Positions 45,336 through 56,267 of a stretch of 64,000 nucleotides of DNA are shown here, piece by piece. Position 1 is the stretch's first letter, and each line of letters starts with the position of its first letter. Below the pieces are notes generated by a model. That model was given only the letters and a program-made list of their open reading frames with translations. It had not been told where the DNA came from and searched no databases. Origin of the DNA: Dolomedes plantarius (lineage: Eukaryota > Arthropoda > Arachnida > Araneae > Dolomedidae); contig OU015492.1 in assembly GCA_907164885.2 (NCBI GenBank), forward strand, positions 188,925,838-188,989,837. Direction: 5' to 3'. Both the position numbers and the translations under genes were made by a program.

Positions 45336-48300
45336 TATTGTGAGTACTTGAACTCCATTTCCTTGTATAGTGTTTATAACATTTTATACCAGTCTTTACT
45401 CAGTACTGTTTTTACACTGAACGTTATATGTGTCAAGGGAATAATAAACTTTGTTATTTATCTAGTGCAAAAAGGATCATTTCCACATTATTAGAGGGTG
45501 ACTTCGATATACATATATCCTAGAAAGGGTAGAAGTCAGATATCTCTATACATCTATTTTATTTTTATTTATATTTTAATATTTAATAATTAGGAAGCAG
45601 AAAATAAACTGTTTTAGCAGGAAATTGACATTTATTTACTTTAACTAGGTGTGTACTTATTTCCTTGAACGAGAAAATTTTATTTTTTTGCGTCTTTGGA
45701 CGTAAAGGATTAAAATTATGCATTTTCTAAATCTGAGTTTGATGTTTGCATGCAGCCTGTTTCACAGTTCGATGTATCAATTGCGAGTTTTTTTACTTTT
45801 AGTACTGCAAACGTTAAATCTCCCTAGACAAACGAGGAACACAGGGAAAAGTGTTATGAAATACTTTTGTGTAAATATTTGCAAAAAGATCTGAATCCTC
45901 GTGGAAATTGTTAATGTGTCCTTAATTTCAAATCAAATATTTTACAACAAATATAATCTGATGTGTAATTATACCATTTTCAGTGATACATTCAAATATA
46001 TGTATTTGCGTGTGTATGTGTGCGCTTGTGTGCGTGTATGTGCGTGCGTGCGAGTGTGTGTGTGCGTGCGTGCGTTTATTTTTCTAGTTTTAAATACATA
46101 TGAATTCAATTAATGTGCTGTCTTTTTCCTATAATAAAAGAAAAATCAAAACCATATTTGAAAGCAAAGATGGCGGAATCCAAAGCAAAAATACGATTTT
46201 AGTATATTTAGAATCCTCAATTACTTTTGAATACGTCATTCCATAAATTTGTAGGTAATGGTTCACCAGATTGTCTATTAGGATCTCCAAAGGAAGAAAC
46301 TCGACATAAATCACGATTACAAATTGACAAAAGTTTTATGTTTCACGGTAATATAATGGAGAAAGTCGCGTATCTCCCATTTAAGGAGAAATGAATTACC
46401 TGAATAACTCATGACTCAATTCTCAAATCAAAAATGAAAGGATAAAAACTAAACATTTCTCCTCTGAATGATATAAACTTCATTCAAAATCAATATTTTA
46501 CAAGTAATCATAAAACAAGTTACTGGGTTTGTCGGGGAAAACGATTTTTTAAAGAAAAACTCTGTGCTTTTTCTGTAAGAATAGAAATTGCTTTCATACT
46601 GAAATAATTTTTCTTCCTTTTTAATTGTATTTGTCTTGAAATGATGCTGATTTATAAAAAAAGTGTGATCTTGTGTGTAACTCTATTTTTTAAACAAACG
46701 GTTTATGTTTTTCCTGTTGAGGACTTTTTTTCCTTTACTAAAAATTTCCCAAGATTTTTATGGGGCCTCATCCAATAATATGTATCTTTTTTAGACTGGT
46801 TTGACGAAATCAAATATTTTGAGACTGAATATCGCAGCTTCTTTGGTTTAAGAATGTATGTTTTCTCAAATCATCTGACATTGTTGGAAATTGCATTCTT
46901 ATACAATATTCAACAACACGTTGATAGCAAATGAATACTTGATTCCAATGCATATGGCTAGGGGGTTTGGGGTAAGAGCAAATTTTTAAACTTCTATCTC
47001 TCTTTAAATGGGCAATAAAAGACTAATATCTTAATACTGATTTGTGTATTCACTCTGATTCGATGCATAGATGAAATGGTGTATTGGGCTTACACTGAAT
47101 GGAAGTTAAGAATAAATTATTTTAGTCGTGTATTCAAAGAAATGCCAGAACCGTTCCTCTGGAATGCAACCCCCCAGTGTACCTGTTCTGCCCCACCGGT
47201 TTTAAGAATACAATAGAAGTAGGTGATACAGTAGGTGATACACGTGTAAAATACATGTGTATAAAGAAATCATATTTATCAGTCAAACTTCTTTAAGGTA
47301 TCTGCCTGAGTTTGGAACAAAATTTTTAAAATGCATTTTCTATATATATTTTTATGTTTTTTAGTTAAAGACTAAAATGCGAACATAAAATACTTAAAAT
47401 TTTATATATATATATTACATTTTTTGAAAAATTTACAATTTGAGTAAAATTTTAGCCAAAATTAACTAAAACGGTTAACACTCGACACAAAAATATAATG
47501 CAGTGATCTTTGCGATTCTTTTTGAATTACTTATCTATGACAATAATCTTTCTACTTTATTCTACTCCATTTTGGAGTACAATTGAGTAGAAATATGAAA
47601 GAGCAACAATTTAACAGTAAATAATAAGTGCAATGATATGCAATTTTAAAATTTTAGTACTCACTCTCAATAAAAAATCTGTAAATTATAAAAATATTTC
47701 TCTTACCATAATAATTTTAGACCATTTCAAATCCAGTATTAGGCAAAACGCTCACTGAAAATTTCATAATGATACATTCATTATTTTTTTTAGAAATCTT
47801 GATAATGGTACAACAATGAAACTTAATAATATTATTCAGTAAACCTATTAAATATGTCAAGTCAGTTAAACTTTCTGGTTTGAAGAGTGCTATAAATAGG
47901 TATACATCAACAATTGACAGTTCTAGGGTTGAAATACTATTTAGTTCATCAATTGAGTTTTCATAAATATCTCATAGATTGCTTGGTTCGTTTTTAAGTA
48001 AATTTCTCTATTTTTTTGTTCTAAACTAACTTTTTCTCTTTGTATAAATCTTTAATTTTTTTTTTTTTTTTTGTTAAATTTGACACAGAATATTTTTTAA
48101 CTTTTTGTCACCAAAAAAAAAAAATACTAAACCAACAGATTACTTTGTAGTAATGTAGATTTGAGATCATTTAGTTCAATATGTTATAGTTGTAGACAGC
48201 ATAATTAATCTAATTTATTCGGTTGGATGTCCTAATTTCTCCCCGTTTGGGACTCTCTTAATCAATCCTGAACCTAGCCAGACAGTATTAAAAGTAGATC

Positions 48301-49869
48301 GATAAATATACACACACTTAAACATATTGCAAACAGAAAGACTCTTTGATAAGGTGATCTTTTGCGATACCGTACATAATATTTTAACTATAACATCGAC
48401 CGAATAAAATTTGCGTATCTCTAACTAGTTGTACATTGGATATCTTGCCAAAAACGAAAACATGAAAGACATGTCTTAAAAATTACGAGATTTATGTTCC
48501 GCATGTAATTATTTCTATCTGTGGAGGTCACGTAGTGAAGTTCCATCGTATTATAATTATTTTTCTTATACCTTTAACACCTGATACAGCACGTAGCAGC
48601 ATGACGGTATCATTTATCAGCTAATGTAAGACTTACGTGCTGAAAAGACGTTTTATAATTTTGCAAGAAAAGATCTTCTTTTATATGTTGAACTTAAATT
48701 TTTATAATTACTATAAATCAGACCGGAAAGATGCTCTTTTTGAGAGTTTTAACTTGTATCCTGTACCGAAAAGTACTCGGATTTGGGAGAGTTGCAGTCT
48801 GCAGCTTTTTTTTAATAAATGATAATAGAGCTCTGCTGTAATTGTTATTAAATTATAAGTAACGACTGCAAAGAAAATATTATGCTAAAATTAGCATGTT
48901 CTATAATGGCTTACAATATTCTATCTTGTAAAGACCTCTGATGCAATTACAAAGCAATATAATATTCATTTATTCTCAAAAGCCTTATCCACATTTTTTA
49001 ATGTCCGCAATTAAGTCTTTGAAAAGTTGTTTTGAAGTCAGGTTAATGAAAGAAGGTTATTTTTAAAACCATTTAAAAATTAATGGCTATCATATCGTTT
49101 AAAGTACTTATTGAAATCATAGCTTTATTACTTGGTTCTATATAGTTCCGTCTTAAGAGATATTTTTATTGCCTATCAAAACTATTCTGTGCAATTTATT
49201 TTTGCTTTTATATTACTCCGTACAATTTATATCATCATGTATTTTATAGAACTTTAGTTTATAACATCTTCAAGCACCCATATAATTGTTTCGAAAATTA
49301 AGTGCTTTTTTTGCAGACCGGTTAACGATGAAAAACAGTCATTTATTTTACTCTGAGAAAGCTCTTCTAGTTCAGTGTGTTAGAATCATAAAACTTTTAT
49401 ACCATCGTTGTACAATTTTTTATTTTCATCTTTTTCATTTATTTCGACAACTATTTAGGGACATTTTGCACAAATACAACTCTATTTTTTGCCATAAAAA
49501 ATTATCTTTACTAGAGGGATGTTGTGAAAATAAATTTGGCGTTATTTACGTTGTTCATTACATTTCGGTTTGGTTGATTAGACAAATTATTTCATTTTCC
49601 CTTATGTTACAATTATTTTCATGCCATTTGGAATGTAGTTAAGTCATTAATTTTAGTATTTATGCCGTTGTGCAAAATCCGTCTGTTTTACGATAAAAAT
49701 AAATATACTGTGTTTTCTATGCCCCTGTTGGCAATAGAAAAATGGTATAAAGAGAGACAGTTTTTTTTTAGTCTTAAAAACTTATATGTGACAGAGTATA
49801 ACATAAAATGACGAAATAGTTGAAGTTACCTAGAGAAGGTAGTGAGTTAAAAAACAAAAGCCTTTCCAA
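45336..49869. other. Long AT-rich intergenic stretch; G/T/C-alternating tract at 46008-46078
   Basis: No element or gene is recognised over 4.5 kb, the longest blank part of the window. A purine-pyrimidine alternating tract of TG and CG steps lies at 46008-46078. A T18 run occurs near 48056. Frames at 48637 and 49286 (118 codons, rich in Phe, Leu, Ile, Tyr) are what AT-rich DNA gives by chance. Confidence 0.5.
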
Positions 49870-49969
49870 TTTGTTTTTGTAGTTGTTTTCCAATGCGACA
49901 GGCACCTGACTTTCCTTGACATTCACCAATGAACACTGCGAAATCATGTTGGTTACTTTATTATGGGAG

Positions 49970-51230
49970 GTAATGTTGCTCGCGTCCGTGATATCCTTAA
50001 ATCACACGTGCCTCCTGGGTGGTGATAAATGAGTAACAACTCTGGCTGCAGGCTCACTGTGCTAAGAGCTTCACAGAAGGCGAATTGGATTAATGATGGA
50101 GGTACGGGCATATTAAAAACACAGGTGCCCCCAATTGAGAGTTGTCTAAAATTATTGGATGAATTTGATGTTACAGAATTGATGGTTTTGAATGCAAACT
50201 TGGTAAACCCCCTAGACTTTATGGACATTGAAAATCACCTGGAAATAGATAACTTGGGTAAGAAAGGAATTCTAGAACCAATTTTAAGAACCATATCATT
50301 GTGTGTATTAGATGAAAAATACCCTGAGTCTGAATGGACTAGAATTTACACAGATGGTTCCAGGCTTCAAGATAAGACTGGTGACGGGGTATACAGCAAA
50401 CTATTTTCTCATTCTGCTTCTGGTGGAGGGGACATGTCTAGCTTTGATGCTGAAATCCAAGCAATTTCATTGGCAATGAACAGCCTCATACTGAATACCA
50501 ACCTATTTACTAAAGCTGTAATTTTGATGGACTCAATGGCTGCAATACAGGCTGTACGAATCGTCGCACTGAATTGCCTGGTATCTCCCAAATAAAACAA
50601 AATATTAAACTCCTTGAAAGCAATAATAAAGTGATAGTGTTTCAATGGATCCCATCGCCCGTTGGCATTGAGGGTAACGAAAGAGCCGACTCGTTAGCAA
50701 AGAAGGGAACCCTAGAACAACAGATAACTCATCCAATCTTTACAGGCTCAATAAAGAAAAACATCTACAACAAAATCTCTTTAAAACTTAAGACAGAACA
50801 GAACTTGCTATCTAAAGGGAAACGTTGGGAAGAGATCCAGGATAGCTGGAAAGACTATAGTCATAAATACCGTACAGAAGCAGTGGCACATTTCAGACTT
50901 AAAACAGGCCACGACTGTCTAACAGAAGATTTAAACTGAATTGGCATCCTAACCAAAAGGGAATGCCAGGTCTGCAGGGCAGGTAATATGAATGCAGATC
51001 ACCTACTTACATGCCCAGGACTTGATCCGGAAACCAAAAAAAGTGAGAACTTTACCAAATTATACTGGGACGCTAGAGATATGATGAACTTTCTATGAAC
51101 TATTAACACCTTTTATCGGACTTTGTTCACTGTTGTGCTTTATGCATCTGTTCAATGCTTAGTTCTTTGCTGTTTGTGTTGCCTGTAAACATGGATTAAT
51201 TTTCCAAATAAAGCCATAGGTAAAAAAAAA
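49970..51230 (+). mobile_element. 5'-truncated LINE (R1/Jockey-like) with poly(A)
   Basis: The plus-strand insert carries the C-terminal part of ORF2 (RNase H and terminal zinc-knuckle). A short 3' untranslated region with AATAAA at 51207-51212 and an A9 tail ending at 51230 follow. TTATTATG flanks both sides as the likely core of the target duplication. The exact 5' junction within 49966-49980 is uncertain. Confidence 0.8.
50029..51097 (+). pseudogene. LINE ORF2 fragment: RNase H domain and zinc-knuckle
   Basis: The first block (50029-50595) reads TRIYTDGSRLQDKTGDGVYS (first Asp of RNase H), SFDAEIQAISLAMN (Glu) and AVILMDSMAAIQA (second Asp). A one-base slip near 50553 moves the frame. The second block (50571-50939) gives VIVFQWIPSPVGIEGNERAD then SLAKKG, with the last catalytic Asp in ERAD; the usual His of IPSHVG is Pro. 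After a stop at about 50937 the frame resumes with CQVCRAGNMNADHLLTCPGL, a C-x2-C...H-x4-C knuckle. All acidic RNase H residues survive despite the frameshift and stop, so decay is moderate. Confidence 0.85.
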
Positions 51231-51414
51231 TTATTATGCGAACACCGTATAGGTGAGTCAACACTGCCCCCTCTGAGGGGGAAAACACGGGAACATCCAA
51301 CACTTATTCGGGATTTAAACCCAAGCCCACTGCGTAAAAGCTCAATACGCTATCTATTATACCATGAGGGCGGCTAATGTAATTTATGGTACATAACAGA
51401 AATAGTATCTTCAA

Positions 51415-51600
51415 TATAATTCGTTGCTGTTGTTTGCCAATGTGGGTTACTTGTCATAGAAAACATTCGCACGTAATCCGCGAGAATGGTTGGTAGCTTT
51501 CAATGGGGGGCACCATAAAAGTGAATCAACACCACTCCCTGGTGCCACTTCAGTTTGAACCGAGCACTCCCAGGGGCGACATCTGGGCGGATTGTACCTA
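51415..51600 (-). repeat. SINE family S2, copy 4 (partial)
   Basis: Segments tgttgtttgccaatgtgggt, acattcgcacgtaatccgcg, tttcaatggggggcaccata and aaaagtgaatcaacaccact follow the S2 order. The head beyond about 51600 is missing; the mariner-type element starts at 51614. Confidence 0.65.
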
Positions 51601-51830
51601 CATTTCTCCTATACAGGGTGATTCAAAACTGAACGTACAAACTTTTAGGGGAGGTAGAAAACTCAACAGACAAAACAGAAACAGAATCACATAGGAATGC
51701 ATGCTCAACAGAAAAAACAAAACAGAATCACATAGGAATGCATGACTACCTGACGCTGGAGGGCGCTATTCATCCGCTCTGTAGATGGTATCATCTTTCT
51801 CTAGTGACGGGATCTTTAATCAACACAATG

Positions 51831-52154
51831 TTGTTGTTGTTTCTAATGCCCCCTGGTTGGAGGTTCCATTCACCAGGTCCTAATAGGCTATTGCGCTGAA
51901 AGGGGTGGCTCCTGTTTTGAATTAGCACCACAAGGGTCGGAGTCCGACTTGGCTAAATGACCGGTCCCGTAATTCTGAACCGAGACGAGACCGGAACACT
52001 TGACTCCGCACCTCCAGAGATAAATTTCAGAACTTGGAGGATATTGCAGCCACGACCTATTTTACGTGCCCCGGCCACCATTAGGGAACACGGTGGTTGA
52101 TTTGCAGCGACGAGCATCGAACCAGGGACTTTCAGATCACTTGCCCGCTGCTCT
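51831..52154 (-). repeat. tRNA-derived SINE, family S1, copy 3, inside mariner-type element
   Basis: Minus orientation; the tail agaaacaacaacaaca is at the left, and the body has caagtcggactccgaccctt. The B-box region GGTTCGATGCTCGTCGCTG is well kept; the head is truncated at about 52154. The flanking octamers acacaatg (51823-51830) and acacagtg (52155-52162) look like a target duplication with one change. Confidence 0.85.
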
Positions 52155-52199
52155 ACACAGTGTTCATGAAGGGAGCCACAACAACCCACGATGTATGCG

Positions 52200-52656
52200 A
52201 CAACATACTGCCCAAGAACGGTTCTTAGTGAATGTATGGTGGGGGGAGGGTATTTTTGTTGATTACTTAACCGGACCATGCCTCTTACCACCCCCACTGG
52301 ATGGTCGGAAATGTCGCATTTTTCATGAGGAGGTACTGTCGGAATTACTGGTCATTGTTCCAGTGTCTGTTCGGTGTGCAATGTGGTTCCAGCACGATCG
52401 AGCTCCAGCTCATTATTCCCCTGTCGTACGTGATTACTTGAATAGTACGTTTGCACCTCGAGGGATTGGACGTGGTGGATCCAACCCATGGCCACCACGA
52501 TCACCTGATTTATCTAGCCTGAATTTCTTCCTGTATGGTATCTTCAAATACATGGTATTCGAGACGTCCGTTAACTCTTCAACCAACCTCGTCGCAAGAA
52601 TCTCCGTCGCAGCTGCAAACGTCCGGGAATTTTTGACAGGGTTCGACAGTCGATGA
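52200..52656 (+). pseudogene. Mariner/IS630-type transposase C-terminal fragment
   Basis: From about 52370 the frame reads CAMWFQHDRAPAHYSPVVRD (second catalytic Asp in QHD), then GIGRGGSNPWPPRSPDLSSL (third Asp in SPDL), NFFLYGIFKYMVFET and ISVAAANVREFLTGF before a stop at 52654. This follows one DD-D transposase group whose hallmark is IGRGGP-x-PWPPRSPDL. Upstream, 52200-52340 is shifted, and the N-terminal DNA-binding half is missing. The open frame that runs back into 52066 crosses the SINE and is accidental. Confidence 0.8.
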
Positions 52657-52923
52657 GTTGCCGTTGTGAAGCGAGCATACCTGTGGATGGTAAAAACTTT
52701 GAGCAGTTGCAGTGAAACTGGAAGTTTACACTCACAGTTCTAGTGTATAGGATTGCTAAATAAAGAGTTTTCCAACCATTGGCTTTTCATTTCTGCATCT
52801 TCGCTTATCCTCTAGTTGATCAGGTTTGCGTTACCAGTCATACATTCCTATGTGATTCTGTTTTGTTTTTGAGTTTTCTACCTTCTCTAAAGGTTTGTAC
52901 CTTGAGTTTAGTACCATCCTGTA

Positions 52924-54284
52924 TATGAGTCTATTAACGAAAGGGATTTAATAGTCTAGACGTAAGCTTTTTTTTTATTTTGTAAATTTTGAGGGTAGAC
53001 TGCTCCTGTTAAGCGTGTTCAATTAATCGTTTATCCATAAAATGAATGCTTTCGATAGATAGGAATAGTGACTACAACTGGGCATTATACGAAACCACCA
53101 TGAAATGGTTCTACAGTAATTTACGTGAAAATAACGATAATGAAATTATCTGACCTATAAGGCATTCATAGTTCTTAAGTTTCAATCGATCATTTTGTAT
53201 GAGAGAGGATATTCTTACTATTTTTCATCTATTTATCACTTGGAAGTAAATATGAGTAACATAAATATATATAAATTTTTACAACCTAATTTCAATCTCA
53301 TCCCTTACTCATCTTCCTAATAATTTCAATAAACTATTTATATAATATAGCAATGACTATATACTCATATATGTTAATTGTCTTTATTGCCCTAAACGAA
53401 TTCAACTATATCAAAATCTTGAGACGAAAAGTCATTGAAAATACATTCTGTCATTACCGGTGAGTTTGGCTGATACAATACCACTTCGAGATTTGGATGC
53501 GCGAGCTCAGTACTTCTTCTAGTTAACAACGGTCGTTGTATTGGTGTTTGATCATCAGAATGTGCATTTATGAAACATAATAAAAAGCATGTGACAAAAT
53601 ATTCACCATTAGAAAATGAAAAAACAACGTCGACGAAATCAAATTAGTATGTACATAAAATATATCCGGAGTAACATACTGTGTCCATGGCCTTAAAATT
53701 ATGGGGTGAAATGACTGAGACAGTTCCTCAGATATATAAATCCCTCACATCCAAGTAATTTAATCTGAAGATTACAGGTCTCGATGTTTGGAGACTCCAG
53801 TTTGATTCTTTCTTCTGGCAGGTGGTAGTTACAATCTTTATCATCTAGCAAAGTTTAGTTATAAGTTCTTGTTAACTCTTATAAATTTATTCTTTGGAAC
53901 TTTTGTTATGAAATTTGAATTGTCTTCCCAAATGTTTTGTATGAAAATAATTTAAAATTTATTTATTCCTCACAGTGAATAAATGCTTTCATTTTAAGTT
54001 ATTTTATTTCTTTAGTCATTTTCGTATATTGCTGATCTTAGGAACTGGTTTCAGCTTTAATTTTTCAGTGGTGATTCTTGGAAAATCTGTATGCTCACTT
54101 TGAAGCTTTGGCATAATAGGCGGAAAGCTTGTTAAATCTTAGAAAGGCAAAAAAAATCAGAATAATTTTACTAACGTAGTGGTCCAAATCGCAAAATCTT
54201 AACTTGATGACTATTTTGTGCCCCTAATTAAGATAATAGAGAACTGACTTTTCTCGTTATGGTTTGGAATTAGTTTACGAAATA
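52924..54284. other. AT-rich intergenic, nothing recognised
   Basis: No gene-like frame or element terminus recognised. Confidence 0.45.
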
Positions 54285-54385
54285 TAAGGGTGGTCCAAAT
54301 AGTAAGACTTTTTTTTAACGGCAGTGGTTAACTAGTTATATCTTTGCGTTTGCGACCGTAGATGACGTTGTATGTTACTAAACAA

Positions 54386-54950
54386 AGATGCTATCGTCGG
54401 AAAGTGTCAGAGGGCTGTTTGAACGTGTTCAAGGGAGAAGATTACGTACGGTCGTGACATGGATTCATGCAAACAGGCCTAGCGAGCAGGTATTCAATTT
54501 CTGACGTCGTAAAGTGATAGTAAAGCCGAAATATTTATTGTCATATGAGGGATGTGTATAAGCATGGGTATCTGTCACAGCGTACAATGTTCAGATGGTT
54601 TAGGGAAATTAGTAAAAGACGTTTGAGACGGGATATGCCGAGACCTGCTCAAGCAAACTTCGTCATCACCATGGAATCGATTGATGCCGTGGACAAGATT
54701 TGCTGCGTCACCTTTACTGGGAGGTACTCGACCCCGCCCCCTATAGCCCCAACTTATCTCCCTAAAACTACCACATCCTCTGTTTACTGAAAAAGGCTTT
54801 AAAGGCCATCGGTTTCTTGGCGGTGCAGGGATCCGGGCGCCGTTGAAGACTGGTTCCACAGATGACCACGAACATTCTTCGCTCAGGGTATCCAAAATCT
54901 TGTAAGCACTGAGACACTTGCTTGAACCGACAAGTTGACTATATTTAGCC
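54386..54950 (+). pseudogene. Mariner transposase remnant
   Basis: N-terminal pieces occur in mixed frames, then SQRTMFRWFREISKRRLRRD at about 54572, resembling the helix-turn-helix part of mariner proteins. A jump leads to the end of the catalytic domain: LDPAPYSPNLSP near 54729, KKALKGHRFL, and VEDWFHR then PRTFFAQGIQNLVS. In mariners the motif is YSPDLAP; here the third catalytic Asp is Asn. The central part with the first two catalytic Asp residues is deleted. Several stops and shifts are present. Confidence 0.72.
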
Positions 54951-54954
54951 GATA

Positions 54955-55555
54955 TGTAGCTTATGTATCTCTCTACAAGCTGAAGTGGCTCTCCTTATCT
55001 CGTGAGGTTCATTTACAGTGGATACCTTCCCATGTAGACTTTTCTGGTAACGAGATTGCTGATAACCTGGCAAAAAAGAGGTGCTGACGAGTCAATGGAT
55101 AGGCCGGCACCTCTTACATATACTGAACTGTATTCTAAACATAACTATCTTGCACGGTCTGCATTCGCCATCCTCCCCGTGCACCATTGGTACCAGGGTA
55201 ATCGCCCCGGTGATTCCCTGTCCCTCCGGTGCAGCAGACAGGAGCAAACTACAATAACCCGCTTTCGTAGTGGCCACCTCAGAACATTTACTTATACCGA
55301 CAAGGAGAAAGTGTTTCCAACTTGTACCAATTTTTCCAAAGGCCAAGCCTCTCCGGATCATTACCTACTTTGCTTGGGACTTGAAAAGGAAGATTTTCTG
55401 GAGCGGCCATTGTGGGTCATTGACTTCTTAAGAGTGTGCGGTATCATGGACCTAATCTAGCTTTGCTGGGTGACATGGATCAGCAACAACATGTATCTCT
55501 ATTATTTCCTGTATGTTCCCACATTTCAACCAATAAACCATTACAGAAAAAATAA
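54955..55555 (+). pseudogene. LINE ORF2 C-terminal fragment nested in mariner
   Basis: The frame reads EVHLQWIPSHVDFSGNEIAD then NLAKKGADESM with a one-base slip at about 55080. It goes on TYTELYSKHNYLARSAFAIL, WYQGNRPGDSLSLRCSRQEQ, TTITRFRSGHLRTFTY, CTNFSKGQASPDHYLLCLGL and ends at 55460. The first block is the end of the RNase H domain (last Asp in EIAD); the later Cys/His cluster is the LINE terminal knuckle with one Cys replaced by Phe. AATAAA near 55533 and an A-rich end (acagaaaaaataaaaac) mark the 3' end. It differs from both other LINEs in this window. Confidence 0.78.
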
Positions 55556-55592
55556 AAACGAAAGTCTCACTTTCATTTGGGCAACCTTCATA

Positions 55593-56263
55593 TATTGGTA
55601 TTGAAATAAAAGGTAAAGTACCATTCTAGTGACTCCCTGCTTAAAACTTATTTACTTCGCTTAAAAATTACTACCAAATCTAGTTAAGTTGTAATCCTTT
55701 ATACTATGACTGGGTAACAATTTTATATCCCATAACAAAGTAGTATATTCATTGTATAGTTTTCATGTTTCATCAAACAAGGCTTGGAAATAGAATTTTT
55801 ATAGTATTTATGACGAAAATTTTGCTAATATAACCGCTACTTCTTTATGAATCCAATTATCTTTTCTGGCTTATGGGGCCTTTTATTTGGGGGGAAATAT
55901 GTTATGGAGCTCTGAAACCAAAATGAACGGCACACATGGAAATTAATGAAAAACGTTATATTGCATTTTTGAAACTAAAGTTTATATTTCTTCTAGATTC
56001 AAGCTCTTAACTCCTTTAAAGATATTTTATTTTCCTTTTGTATATGTCGCAAATAACTCGGGAGTTTTCCATTTTATGAAGAGTATTTTATGTGTGTCAT
56101 AATGAAAGAACGTTTTTATTGCTGCAATAAACTTAAATAAAGTTTTGGAATATTTCTTACAAACAGCTCTTTTGTAACCTGCTTTCTGTAAGATATATAA
56201 TTTCCTAGACTGTGTACAGATCAAAAGTGTTGAGAATGTTTCAGTTATTTAGCGCTACTGTGT
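55593..56263. other. AT-rich intergenic, nothing recognised
   Basis: No features beyond background before the TTAA at 56264. Confidence 0.45.
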
Positions 56264-56267
56264 TTAA

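Larger units (their letters stand above)
49870..51380 (-). repeat. SINE family S2, copy 3, split by a LINE
   Basis: The left part 49870-49969 (tail-side: ttgtttttgtagttgttttc, ccaatgcgacagg, tactttattatggga) and right part 51231-51380 (ttattatgcgaacaccgtat, aggtgagtcaacactgcccc, tctgagggggaaaacacggg, ccatgagggcggct) are the halves of one S2 SINE. On the minus strand the head has an A-box-like CATGGTATAATAGATAGCG and B-box-like GGGTTTAAATCCCG. The LINE lies between repeated TTATTATG (49958-49965 and 51231-51238). Confidence 0.75.
51614..52921 (+). mobile_element. Mariner/IS630-type element with about 100-bp inverted repeats and nested SINE
   Basis: The tips cagggtgattcaaaactgaa and, reverse-complemented right, caggatggtactaaactcaa are followed on both sides by aggtagaaaactcaa, acaaaacagaatcacatagg and aatg, so the arms extend about 100 bp. 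TA flanks occur at 51612-51613 and 52922-52923. The left arm also holds a short local duplication (acagaatcacataggaatgc twice). The core keeps only the C-terminal third of the transposase and is interrupted by SINE S1 copy 3. Confidence 0.85.
54287..55590 (+). mobile_element. Mariner element interrupted by a LINE fragment
   Basis: The left tip agggtggtccaaatagtaag then actttttttt, and the reverse complement of the right end (aaggttgcccaaatgaaagt then gagactttcg), pair with a small gap. TA adjoins the left tip. Coding remnants of a mariner transposase occupy 54380-54950. A LINE 3' end lies at about 54955-55555, between the transposase end and the right tip. Confidence 0.72.

Noticed and set aside
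46008..46078. CpG-type promoter island
   Set aside because: The CG steps come from an alternating TG/CG simple repeat, not from a promoter; at most it could adopt Z-DNA.
49286..49642. 118-codon plus-strand frame rich in Phe, Leu and Ile
   Set aside because: Composition is that of random AT-rich DNA; there is no start context, domain or splice signal.
52066..52370. Upstream extension of the 196-codon open frame into 52066-52370
   Set aside because: This part crosses SINE S1 and frame-shifted transposase sequence; only the C-terminal part from about 52370 is protein-like.
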